Part shown: piece by piece, positions 23,552 through 34,014 of the stretch
Position numbering within the stretch: the first letter of the stretch is position 1
How the letters are laid out: every line of letters starts with the position of its first letter
Position numbers and translations under genes: made by a program
The notes under the pieces: model-generated
The model's input: the letters and a program-made list of their open reading frames with translations, nothing else
What the model was told of the DNA's origin: nothing
The model's database searches: none
Assembly (NCBI RefSeq): GCF_037038585.1
Contig: NC_092522.1
Location: forward strand, 125,036,661-125,100,660
Length of the DNA stretch: 64,000 nt
Direction of reading: 5' to 3'
From: Patagioenas fasciata
Taxonomy: Eukaryota > Chordata > Aves > Columbiformes > Columbidae

Positions 23552-26444
23552 ATAACTGCTGCAAATACCTGTAAATAACTTCAACCATCGCCACAGATCT
23601 AAACCGATCCTCTGGACAGACATCAGGACAAAGTCCGCACGGTACCCGGTGCAGCCGGGCAGGACTGGTACGGGGCAGCGTCCGCTGCTGTTCAATGAAT
23701 GCAAACTGTCGTTTTTTGGTGAAACTGGACGAGGAGGGGTCGCCTTTCGGGTCACTATTACTGTATATTAGACCAGCTGAATGTTCCCAGTGAAACCTCA
23801 ACTGCAGCTCTCGCTCAGGTAAAGCCGCTTGGGGATGCAAATGGCTTTACCTGAGCGAAGCGTCGTGATCGGAACAGCTGATTCCTGCAGGGTTGGGGGT
23901 CCTGTCTGTCCCTAATCCTGCGAGAGAGCCCCGGTCCCGGCTGGTGCTTCAGGAGCAGATGGGGACGGTTCTCCCACCCTCTCCGGTCTCTGCCTTCCTG
24001 CACTCACCGATTTGGGGAAATACTTGCGCCTCTTATGTTTTTTTTAAAGAAGAACACACACAAAAATTCCAGTGATATTCTATTCTACTTGTTGGGCTTA
24101 GAAAAACCAGGGCTCAGCTTCCTGTAACAGTGGGAAGGTGGCTTCTGGCTCCCCGGCTCGAGCTGTGGGTACCCGGGACCACATCTCGGCCGCGTTCCTG
24201 TCTGTCTGTCTGTGCTCCCCGCCTGGGAGGGGGCTCGGCGGCAGAAATTGGTTTGCACCAGCCTGCCCCCTCTTCCCACGGGATGAACCCGCGGTTTCAG
24301 GTCACTGGGCGCTGCCTGAGCCGCGCTGGGTCCGCACATCACCCTTCCATCCACCGCACCGCCCGCGGCAGCAAGTTCCCCGCTCGGAGAAGCACCTTAA
24401 GTGGCGTGTGTGCACCTTGGAGGGTCACAGGCGCGCGTCGTGGGGTCCTTTCCAGATACCGCTTTTGTTTTCACAAGCAGCGCCCTCGGCGGCTGCACGT
24501 CTCATCCAGGGATAGATTTGTTTACTGCTCCTTTGTAACAGATGTTTGCATTGATTTCTTTTTTAATTAATTAGTTTTTGTAATTGAGTTAGAGTGGGGT
24601 GGTGAAGACCGAATGCTGATTTTCTTTTCTGTTCACTTTATTTAATGAAGACCTGTGCTTGAATGAAGAGTGTAGCTTAAACCCAGGCTCTGGAACGGCT
24701 GCATCCCGAAGCGAACAAGCACAGCAGATTGTGCATATGTATAATCTACCATGGGAACAAAGTCGCTTATACACTGATGATTGTGCAACGTGGCTCGTAG
24801 ACGCTTGGTCGCTGCGTTTTCCTCCCGCAGGTGCTTTGGGAAACCTTCCAGCTCTAACTACTATTTAATGCTTTTTGTTTTCGGTTGTGAGTCGGCATCG
24901 TTGTCGCGCAGACGATGAGGCTGGAAACGCTGCTGGGTCACGGTACGTCCTGGGGACCGGCGGCTCGGCCGGGAGCGGGGACACGCGGTTTCCAGGGTTT
25001 CTTTGATAAAGGAGCTTATTCCTATTTTACTGATGTTGTACAGAGAAAAAAAAAACCAAACAGTGTACAAATGAACCGGGCTGCGCTTGAGTTTTTGACT
25101 ATTGTGGGTTAATGAACTGTGATAGTGGTGAAGGGGGATGAACTCAAGTCACGCACGAGAGTTCCAGGGAGTCTTAAAACCACACACAGCGCTTGTCTAT
25201 GGGACGTGTTCAGGTCGCGAAACCGTGCGCCCAGCACCGATAAAAAGCAGAGGTTGGATGATTTGCTTTCTAGTTGTGCGTTTGCAGGACCAGGGGATCA
25301 CGGAGCTCTGGTTCACCGTGTCCTGTCCCATCCATCACTGGTCGGATCATCTTGAAGTTTCGGCTGTGCCTTTGCCCAGTCACACGCTGCTTGTCCGTTG
25401 TTTCACCTGAGCTGGTTTGCGGCACGTAATACACACAAAAAACCCCTTGGTGAGGTTCCAGCCGTGTGGAAGCAGCGCTTCCCCTCTGAAATCCGGCAAA
25501 TATTTGTCGTGCTGCAGGAGATCTCCCATAAAAACTGGAGCCATTTCTTATCCGCACGGGCTTTATCTTTGGAGAGTCTGAGATTTGTGGTGCCTTCGTT
25601 TATTGCACCTTGGAACTAGAACAGTATCTGCTGAACTCAGTGCTGGAACCCAGGTTTGTTGTGTGGAGCAGAGCCGACTGTGTTCTCCGCTCCTGCAGCG
25701 GAGCTGGGGGGGTTGGTTGCTTTGGGCTGTGAGAAATTCAGCGATTTCTGCTCCCAGAATCCAGGGTGGGATGGAAAAGCTTGATCGAAAGCCCAAATTG
25801 TCTTGGGGCGTGCTGAGAAACAAACTCTTTGTTAATAATTACGGTTTGAAGTCTTAAGAATGAATGTATTCCTTGTGAGCGGCGCCTGAGGGTGATGGGT
25901 TGCGGTGGTTGCCTTGCTGGTGAGGCTCTGTCCTTGCGGTGGGACGGGGTTGTGGCCAGGATGGGTAGGACGTGTCCCCTGGCGGTGTTTGAGAGCCGAT
26001 CTGTGCTGTCTCTTCTTCCAGGGATAGCGTTAATCATATTCCCTTAATTACTGTTGGACCCGCTGAGTTGATAATAAGACTGTCTTATGCTTTCCTAAAT
26101 CCGTTTTGCACATTTTATCTCAATACAGAGTGTGACCGGGACAGAACCAGCGCGGGGGGCTGTGGCCCTCGCAGACCCGCTGGGACGGCGCTGCCAGCTC
26201 CGCGGCCCCGCTGCCCCTGCTCTGGACCAGGGTTTGGGGCGCTCGGGACACCCCAGCACATCAGCATGGGCCGCAGGAGCGGCCTCGCTCGCAGCCTTCG
26301 CCGTCTCCTCTCGTGGTTCGTGTCACAGCTCCGGCCTCTGTGCCAGCGCAGGGACCGAGCGCAAGCGGAGCTGGGGCTGATGGTCGAGCACAGGTTGAGC
26401 GGCCGTCAGCCTGAAAACATTTTACAGTGTTGGTGAACAATAAT
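23552..26444 (+). other. SELENOI: SELENOI 3' UTR and flanking DNA, end not fixed
   Basis: Sequence after the UAA stop. It begins with two imperfect copies of a CTGTAAATAACT-type motif (23546-23580) and holds a perfect hairpin at 23811-23858. Selenoprotein mRNAs need a SECIS element in this region; I found no candidate that satisfies the quartet, helix and apical AA together. No AATAAA was seen close to the stop, so the UTR is probably long. Confidence 0.6.
23811..23858 (+). repeat. Perfect 16-bp inverted repeat (hairpin) in the SELENOI 3' UTR
   Basis: TCGCTCAGGTAAAGCC at 23811-23826 is followed after 16 bases by its exact reverse complement at 23843-23858. It lies 260 nt past the stop. A perfect stem without a G.A quartet is not a canonical SECIS. 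Confidence 0.9.
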
Positions 26445-26835
26445 TGAAAGGCTGAGGGAGCTGGGGCTCTGGAGCTGGAGAAGAGGAGACTGAGGGGGGA
26501 CTCATTCATGGGGATCAATATGGAAAGGGGCAGTGTCAGGAGGATGGAGCCAGGCTCTTCTGGGTGACAACCAGTGACAGGACAAGGGGCAATGGGTGCA
26601 AACTGGAACACAGGAGGTTCCACTAAAAGAGGAGAAGAAACTTATTGGGGGTCAGGGTGTCAGAGCCTGGCCCAGGCTGCCCAGGGAGGTTGTGGAGTCT
26701 CCTTCTGTGCAGACATTCAAACCCGCCTGGACACCTTCCTGTGGAACCTCAGCTGGGTGTTCCTGCTCCAGGGGGATTGCACTGGATGAGCTTTCCAGGG
26801 CCCTCCAACCCCTGACACTCTGGGGTTCTGTGATA
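26445..26835 (+). mobile_element. CR1 LINE 3' fragment
   Basis: About 390 bp, closely similar to 18610-18995 including the 'gacattcaaacccgcctgga' block, ending in 'ctctggggttctgtgat'. Confidence 0.87.
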
Positions 26836-27990
26836 CAAATCCAAACACTGCGCCCAACCCGTGGCTGTGCAAACGCAATGCAAACTGTGGTTTTAGCTTC
26901 TTCCTTCCCCCGGTGTGTCTGCTCCACCATGAACTCTTCTCTCCTTCAGTCTGACCCCAGCAGCGGGTTCTCTGCTCACAAACATCAGCCACCTGGCACA
27001 GGCGGCTCTGCCAGGGCCGGGGCGCAGCCTGGTGTGAGCGGGAGCTCCTGAGCCTCGGAAACAGATCGTTCAGCTCCTTAAATAGCGCTGGCCTGGCGTT
27101 ACCTCCCGGCTGCGCCGCGTTCAGTTTGTGCTCCCGGAGCCGTTCTGAGCTCAGGTCAGTTCTGCAAAGCCCCTGAGAGCGTCTGTGCCCGCTCGTGACA
27201 GACCTGGCGGCTCGGAGAAGCAGCTGCGTGGAAAGCAGCTCAGAACTTTTCCATACCCAGATCCAAGGGAGCGGTTGATGTGGTGCAAACACAAGCTGTA
27301 GCTGAGCTCTGGTCACCTCCTTTTACAGCAAAGCTCTGCAGGGGGGTTGTGTGTCCTGAAACCTGCAGGAACCTCCCTGAAGCAGAGGGTTCTCCCACTT
27401 GTCCCTTTTTGCTTGTCGTGCATCACTTGCTTGAGAAATGGGAGGCTTAGCAGCATCCCTGTGTGCAACCGTAATCCCCAAGCCTTCCAGTGCTGTGTGT
27501 CGGCCTCACCTTGGGGGTTTCAGAGCTGGGTCACCTAAGAGCTCTGTTATTCTCTGCCGAACGCGGATCTGCAGCCCTGGCGCTGCAAACGTGGCTCGTT
27601 GTGCCTTTGCCCCCCTCGCTGTGCTGCGTGGCGGTGACGCGGAGGCTGCTGGTGGTGGGACGCGGTGACAGTGGGTGCCACGCTGACCTCTGTGCTGCCG
27701 GATGAGGCCTCTGTTAGCTCGTAGAAGACCCTTTGGTGTGGTCAGAGGGCTCCAGGCTGGTCTCGGAGGAGGTGGTTGGGACATCAGTGCCCCAGGAGCG
27801 GAGCTTCTCGGTGAAATTTGCTGCTCTCCCTCCAAGGTGCCGTTCACCTCAGCCAGCGGTGTCTGCCCTGGGCCTGTGGTAGGAGCTGGTGCTGCATTTC
27901 AGGTTTGGAAACCTCGTTGACCAGAATCTCCCCCTTCCCTCCCTCCCAGGACACTGACCTGCTCCATCCTCAAGCTTTCAACCAGAGCGG
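26836..27990. other. Gene-poor DNA, nothing recognised
   Basis: About 1.15 kb between a CR1 piece and the minisatellite. No exon or RNA gene was recognised. Confidence 0.4.
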
Positions 27991-28463
27991 ATGCCGGTTT
28001 GGGTCGGGGTCCCCGCTGCGCCGGTTTGGGTCGGGGTCCCCGCCGCCCTGGTTTGGGTCGGGGTCCCGCTGCCCTGGTTTGGGTCGGGGTCCCCGCTGCG
28101 CCGGTTTGGGTCGGGGTCCCGCTGCCCTGGTGTGGGTCGGGGTCCCGCTGCCCTGGTGTGGGTCGGGGTCCCCGCTGCCCTGGTGTGGGTCGGGGTCCCG
28201 CCGCCCCGGTTTGGGTCGGGGTCCCGCTGCCCCGGTGTGGGTCGGGGTCCCCGCTGCGCCGGTTTGGGTCGGGGTCCCCGCTGCGCCGGTTTGGGTCGGG
28301 GTCCCGCCGCCCCGGTTTGGGTCGGGGTCCCGCCGCCCCGGTTTGGGTCGGGGTCCCGCCGCCCTGGTGTGGGTCGGGGTCCCGCTGCCCTGGTTTGGGT
28401 CGGGGTCCCGCTGCCCTGGTTTGGGTCGGGGTCCTGCTGCCCTGGTGTGGGTCGGGGTCCTTG
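27991..28463. repeat. GC-rich minisatellite, about 18 copies of a 24-27-bp unit
   Basis: Tandem units built on GGTTTGGGTCGGGGTCCC followed by CGCTGCGC, GCTGCCCT or GCCGCCCC variants. I counted about 18 occurrences of TCGGGGTCC. The variants alternate irregularly, as in a minisatellite evolving by unequal exchange. Long stop-free frames on both strands result from the repeat lacking stop codons. Confidence 0.93.
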
Positions 28464-29839
28464 CCACGCTGGCTCCAGCCCCTCGGGAAGGGAGGGATGG
28501 TGGGTCCCAGCCTGTTTTTGACTCTGGGATTCTGCCCGAGTCCTGAATCGCCCCGTTCTCCAGCTCTGCCCCTGCACCTGAGGCAGCAGCGTCAACCACG
28601 GACCCAGGGTGAGCCGTGGCATTTCACACCCAAACCTTGCACCGGGTGCATTTGCAAACAGTCCCTGCTCTCTGGGCTCCTACCGCTGTGAATGCAGGAC
28701 AGGGAGACTCTCTGCAACCCTTCGGGGCATCTTCAGTGATCTGTGTCCGTGTGCTGTTCGGTTTTCATGGGGAAGGAGTTGCTGATGCTGCCTCGTCCTT
28801 CTAGAGCCAGGTTTTGGGGCGCTAAGGGGGCTCTGCAGCTCAGTCCCCGCCACCCCTGGCACAGCGGGGCTGCAGAGCCGGCGCTGCCGCTGCCCTCGCC
28901 TTCCCGGGGCTGGGAAATGATGCGCTTGCTGCTGTGGTTCGGTTCTGTCCTTCCCGGCGGGGGGACCTGGCTCCCCCGGGGCTGGGGGCTCTGCTGGGCT
29001 CCCCACCGCAGCCAGGGTCCCTCTGTGCAGGATTGTCCCCAAAGACACCAGGTGAAGCCACCTGGCCTTGAGCAACGGCTCCAGGACCCCCACGGCTTCC
29101 CAGGGTCCCGGTGCTGGGAGCTTCAGTACTGCAGTGGGTCTGAAATGCTATTACTGAAATATTTATTGTGTTTAAACCAAACAACAAGCTATTAAAGTTC
29201 AGTAAAGAATAAAACTTTCCAAGTCTTTTAATGGTGTTTCTCTTTGTTTTCTGCAGAGCGGGTGGCCCAGCACCAGGGGCAGGTTTGGGCCGCGGGACCT
29301 GCCCTGGAACTCCAGCCCCTCTGTGAGCACCTTCTTTCCTTGGCACGGGTGGAGAAGCTCCCTGGGCTCTCCCCACAGCGATGGGGTTTGTTTGGCTGCT
29401 GTGGTTGAGCCGTGGGGAAGGGAGGACGTGACGGGGAATGGGCAGCACTGGCCCGGGGACCCCATCTGGGGCTAACAGGACCCTGCCCGGGGTGCACAGG
29501 GGGTGCAGCATCGTCCTTCAGCTGAACCACTGCCATCCCAACAGCTCTGCTCTCACACATGGGCTTCTCCCCTTTGCTCTGCCACTTCTGCAACCAGCGC
29601 TGAACCCCAGCTCCCTGTAAGTCATCCCGTACCCCGGCAGCAAGGCCGGGGGGCACGTGGAGGGGGAAGGAGGTGGCGGGAGGCAGGGGCGGCCTGGGGA
29701 GGTGTGCAGGGAGCTGCTGGTTCATGTGCTGGCTGCTCCTTGGCAGCGAGGCAGATGGAGCAGCCGGGAGCACCGAGGGCTGGGGCACAGCTGGAGGGGG
29801 TGGCTGTGGGGAAGCAGCAGGACATGGGTGTCAAAGGTT
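28464..29839. other. Gene-poor DNA with a possible poly(A) site
   Basis: No coding exon recognised. Near 29190-29213 an ATTAAA and an AATAAA lie close together in AT-rich DNA, with a T-rich stretch downstream. Confidence 0.4.
29191..29213 (+). terminator. Possible poly(A) signal pair (ATTAAA, AATAAA)
   Basis: ATTAAA at about 29191 and AATAAA at about 29208, followed within 30 bp by a T/GT-rich stretch. This may be the distal end of a long SELENOI 3' UTR or of an unrecognised transcript. Confidence 0.35.
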
Positions 29840-30106
29840 GTTGAGATAGGACAAGGGGTGATGGTTTTAAACTGAAGGAGGGAGATTCAGGCCGGACATG
29901 ATGCAGAAATTGTTTGTGCTGAGGGTGGTGAGAGCCTGGCCCAGGTTGGGCAGAGAGGTGGTGGCTGAACCATCCCTGGAGACATCCCAGGCCAGGCTGG
30001 ACGGGGCTCTGAGCAACCTGAGCTGCTGAAGATGTCCCTGCTCATGGCAGGGGGGCTGGGGGAGCTGGGAAGGTCCCTCCAACCCAAGCCATCCTGTGGT
30101 TCTATG
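29840..30106 (+). mobile_element. CR1 LINE 3' fragment
   Basis: CR1 with GACATGATGCAGAAATTG near 29896 and the terminus 'ccatcctgtggttctatgac'. Confidence 0.87.
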
Positions 30107-31711
30107 ACAAGGGGGCAGCAGCTCCTGCCCTGTCCCTGCCTGTGCCTGGCTGGGCCCTGGGGAAGGAGGTGGCACCTCTGACCTGCCCAGGGCAGGAACT
30201 GGGGCTCCTTGGAGGCGAGCAGAGTCCCTGGCCCCAATCAGCCTCTTCTCAGGGCTTTGGCTGCTGCTCGGACCCCCAGACCCTGCAGTGAAGCTGCTCC
30301 CTGGGCAGCTCCATCCTTGGGCAGCGGGGGCTGGATCCGTCCCTGCTGCGGGTCCTGCTCTGCATCACACGCTGGGCTCAGCCCTAAGCCCCACACAGGG
30401 ATTAAATCTCTAAAGCACCCTTAGAGTCGGTGCTGAGTTCCCATGGGCAGAGCTGGGGCTGTGGCCACAATGAGGATGATTTGCCCCAAAATGTGGGGCT
30501 TCAAACATGGAGCGGGCGGTGATGCTGGGTGGGTGACGCTGACCCTCTCCTGCATCCTTGAAGCCAGGGTCATGTTCTGCTTCAACCGCAGCTCATCTGA
30601 TGTGATGCTGGGGAAGGTGCCCCAGGAAACGTCACTGGAAATGGTGTTTCCTGGTGGCAGCGTGGCCACCCTGACAAGCCCGGACTCAGCTCTGCCCCAG
30701 CAAATCTGCCCCACATCACAGCGGCTCCCAGCGCTGTCGGCTCAGGCGCTAATCGGGGTGATCCCCGTCTTATCCCCACGGCCGGGGCTGCGCACGGGGA
30801 ATAAGCTGCTCTGGGTGGTGCAGGACACCACACGCACCCGATTTAGCCCGGCAGGCTGAGCTCAGGAATTAGGAAGAACGGCCTCGTGAGCCCCAGACTG
30901 GATTTTTGCAGGGGGCAAGTGGAGTCACGGCCCTCCTGGGTGACCCGGCCTCGGTCAGGACTGCGCGGGGACGGGAGGTGGCTGGGACACGGTCCTTGCA
31001 GTGGGGGAGCTGGGAAGGTCCCTTCTACCCATCCTGTGATTCTGTGATCCCACAGCTCCTTGGGACTCAACCGTCCCCCCAGGCAGTGGGACATGGCAGC
31101 GGTCACAGCCTCTGCCCACCACACAGCTCCCTGAGCTTCTGCAGAGGCTCTAAAACCCTTGGGCTGTGGCACCCCAGCTTTGGGGGAGCTCATCTCTGTC
31201 CAGGACAAAGAGCAGCATAGGGGACACAGGGTGACAGCAGGGACAGGGAACTCAGGACTCAGCTGTCCTGGGAGCGTGCAGGAGGCTGCAGGCTGGTGGC
31301 AAAGCCTTGAGCAGAACCAGGAGCCCTGTGGCCTTGTGGCCTTGTCCCGGGCGCTGCGCTAAAGCCTCGGTGTATTTAAACGATGCCTCGTCCTTTATCA
31401 GCGTCTCAACAGCTTCCCCTAAGCGGATTGCTGCGGTAGGTGTAATATACTTAAGGGAGTGTTAATACCAATAGCGTTTGGGGAGCACGCCCTGTGCCGG
31501 CGGCGCCGGCTGCCACCACGCACCCTTTGCATCTCACATTTACAGGACAACACCATCTGTAAGTTAAACTTTATTTTATATGCTTATTAGGAAAGAAAAC
31601 AAACGAGGGCTCGAGTTCCTTTGTACAGACTGGGCTAAGATTAGAATTCACTTCATTGGAGGGGAAGGTCTGTACCTGCCCCTGGCACCACGGCCGCCTG
31701 CCCACCTGTAT
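30107..31711. other. Gene-poor DNA
   Basis: About 1.6 kb with no recognised exon. A short CR1 terminus remnant ('gggagctgggaaggtccctt' to 'gtgattctgtgat') lies at about 31005-31050. Confidence 0.4.
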
Positions 31712-32275
31712 TACAGAACCACACAGTCCCAGAGTGTCAGGGGCTGGAAGGAACCTGGAAAGCTCATCCAGTGCAATCCCCCCGGAGCAGGAACACCCAG
31801 CTGAGGTTCCACAGGAAGGGGTCCAGGCGGGTTTGAATGTCTGCAGAGAAGGAGACTCCACAACCTCCCTGGGCAGCCTGGGCCAGGCTCTGACACCCTC
31901 ACCCCCAACAAGTTGCTTCTCCTCTTTCAGTGGAACCTCCTGTGTTCCAGTTTGCACCCATTGCCCCTTGTCCTGTCACTGGGTGTCACCCAGCAGAGCC
32001 TGGCTCCATCCTCCTGACACTGCCCCTTTCCATATTGATCCCCAGGAATGAGTCCCCCCTCAGTCTCCTCTTCTCCAGCTCCAGAGCCCCAGCTCCCTCA
32101 GCCTTTCCTCACACGGGAGATGCTCCACTCCCTTCAGCATCTTGGTGGCTGCGCTGGACTCTCTGCAGCAGTTCCCTGTCCTTCTGGAACTGAGGGGCCA
32201 CAACTGGACACAAGATTCCAGGTGTGGTCTCCCCAGGGCAGAGCAGAGGGGCAGGAGAACCTGTCTCCACCCAGC
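31712..32275 (-). mobile_element. CR1 LINE fragment, inverted
   Basis: Nearly the exact reverse complement of the CR1 subtype at 18453-19000. It begins with the inverted terminus 'agaaccacacagtcccagag'. Confidence 0.88.
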
Positions 32276-32649
32276 CGTGATCTCCTCTGGCCCCTGATGC
32301 CGCAGGGATGGGCACGGTCCTGTCCGGCAGCTGCTCTCACATCCCTCCACTCACTCCCCATCGGTGGGGATCAGCATCCCAAAACAAGGGGGACACCCTT
32401 ACCCCCCCCTGAAGGCACCAAAATCTGCTTGGGCTGCCCATGGCACATTCACCCACGTTTGGGCTCACGGGTGCATGTCCAGGACAGCGGGTCCAAGCGC
32501 TGTGGAGACCTGGGGCTGCAGGAACGTCACGGGCGGGTGACGGGGGAGATGGAGCTCGGTCCTGCCCATGCAGAGACGTTCGCAGCTCTGGGAGAGGCAG
32601 AAAGCAAATCCTGCGTCCTCCCGTCACGCAGGTGAGGACAAACCTCCCT
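32276..32649. other. Unique DNA between CR1 pieces
   Basis: About 370 bp with no recognised feature. Confidence 0.35.
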
Positions 32650-32915
32650 GGGATAACAGACTGAAGCACAGGAGGCTCCATGTGAACATGAGCAGAAACT
32701 TCTTTGCTGGGAGGTGCCAGAGCCTGGCCCAGGCTGCCCAGAGCGGGTGTGGAGTCTCCTTCTCTGAGACATTCAAACCCGCCTGGACCCACCTGTGTGA
32801 TCTGCTCTGGTGACCCTGCGGGATCTGCTCTGGTAACCCCGTGTTAGCAAGGCTGGGATGGGGATCTCCAGAGGTCCCTTCAACCCCAGCCAGCCCGGGG
32901 TTCTGCAACTACTCA
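32650..32915 (+). mobile_element. CR1 LINE 3' fragment
   Basis: Matches the subtype at 21470-21705 ('aggctccatgtgaacatg', then the 'cattcaaacccgcctgga' block). Confidence 0.82.
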
Positions 32916-33831
32916 ATATTAGTCCATAAATCAGGGTGAAATGCGCAGCCCCTTGCCCTGTCCCTCTGTGCCACGTGGGTGACATTCAGGTGCTGGAGAG
33001 GGACCGCTCTGCACCCCAGAGCTGAATTTGCCCCATTTTGGTTGTTATTCGGTGCACAGGTGAACCAGGAGCAGGGTCCCACAGGTGGGAGCTGGGTGAG
33101 GCTGGGCTGATGTGAGCAGCTGTAAAAGTGACCTGGTTGGAAGGGGAAAATACTGAAGAGAAGAAATTGCCTGTGGAAGTACGAGGAAGTATGAGGAAGT
33201 ACGAGGAAGTATGAGGAAGTACGAGGAAGTATGAGGAAGTATGAAGTCCCGGGTGCTGCCGGCCTGGAACAGGCCTGGGGGATCCTGGAGAGGTGCAGCT
33301 GGGGCTGAGCAAACAGAGATCCTGAGACAGCACCGGTAAGAACAAAACCAAGGGACTTAAGGCCTAAAAAGGTGAAAGATGGTCTGGAAAAACAGGGAAA
33401 CATCCTGAGAAAGTAAGAATTGGTAACTGCGACCAGAGAGCTCGCACCCGAGGGGACCGGCCACCCCGGCCCATGGCCGGTCCCAGGTCGACGGGCTCCT
33501 CCACACCAAGGCCAGGGCAGCGTAGGGAGCGCTGGCCACAAAAATCACCCTGACAGCTCCTGAGGGCGGACGGGAATTGCCCTGAGAAGTCCTGAGGGGA
33601 ATTGGCCCCACCTGCCCCCATTCTTCCCCCTCTGGTCTTCCTGGGGCCACACAGAGACCCCAATAGGGTGTCCCAGGGCCTGGCCAGGATCCCTGGGGCA
33701 GGAGAGGGGCCGAGAGACCAGCGCAGGGTCCCTGGCTGCTGGGAACCCCCTGCCCCTGGGGTGGCCGCTCTGGCTCCCCATGGGGCTGCTCCCTGCAGGC
33801 CCTGGGCTGTGTCCGCCAAACCCTGACACAG
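32916..33831. other. Unique left flank of the segmental array
   Basis: Contains a short tandem repeat (33168-33246) and otherwise no recognised feature. Similarity to the later X blocks starts only at about 33829-33832, which fixes the left edge of the array. Confidence 0.6.
33168..33246. repeat. Short tandem repeat, GGAAGTAYGA decamer
   Basis: Seven to eight consecutive copies of GGAAGTACGA / GGAAGTATGA, largely alternating so that the true period is about 20 bp. Confidence 0.9.
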
Positions 33832-33907
33832 GGGCTCTCTGGGGCGGCTGCACCATCCCCTGCGACAGCTCAGCCCTGGGGCACCGGGCAGCCCTTGTGT
33901 GTCACTG

Positions 33908-33946
33908 TGATGTCACCAGTGCATCACAAACGTGGCCCCTATTTAA
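33908..33946 (+). promoter_or_regulatory. Putative promoter of gene X copy 1
   Basis: A CRE-like TGATGTCACC with a following GTGCATCA half forms a near-palindrome at about 33908-33925, and a TATA-like TATTTAA lies at 33940-33946, about 70 bp before the ATG. The arrangement is conserved in all four copies. No transcript start can be shown from sequence. Confidence 0.5.
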
Positions 33947-34014
33947 GTGGGTTTCGGGGAGGCTCAGGTGTCACTTCGACTGCACGCGAGCCAGTGAGCA
34001 AGCGAGCAAGTGAG

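Noticed and set aside
24661-24712. ATGA...AAA...GGA stretch as a SECIS candidate
   Set aside because: Only about five base pairs form next to the would-be quartet, and the lower helix does not pair.
27818-28691. Long open frames on both strands across the minisatellite
   Set aside because: They exist because the tandem unit contains no stop codon in several frames; the peptides are pure repeat and no start or splice context supports them.
33300-33560. Possible mobile-element remnant left of the array
   Set aside because: The composition is suggestive, but no terminal repeat, coding motif or match to other copies in the window was seen.
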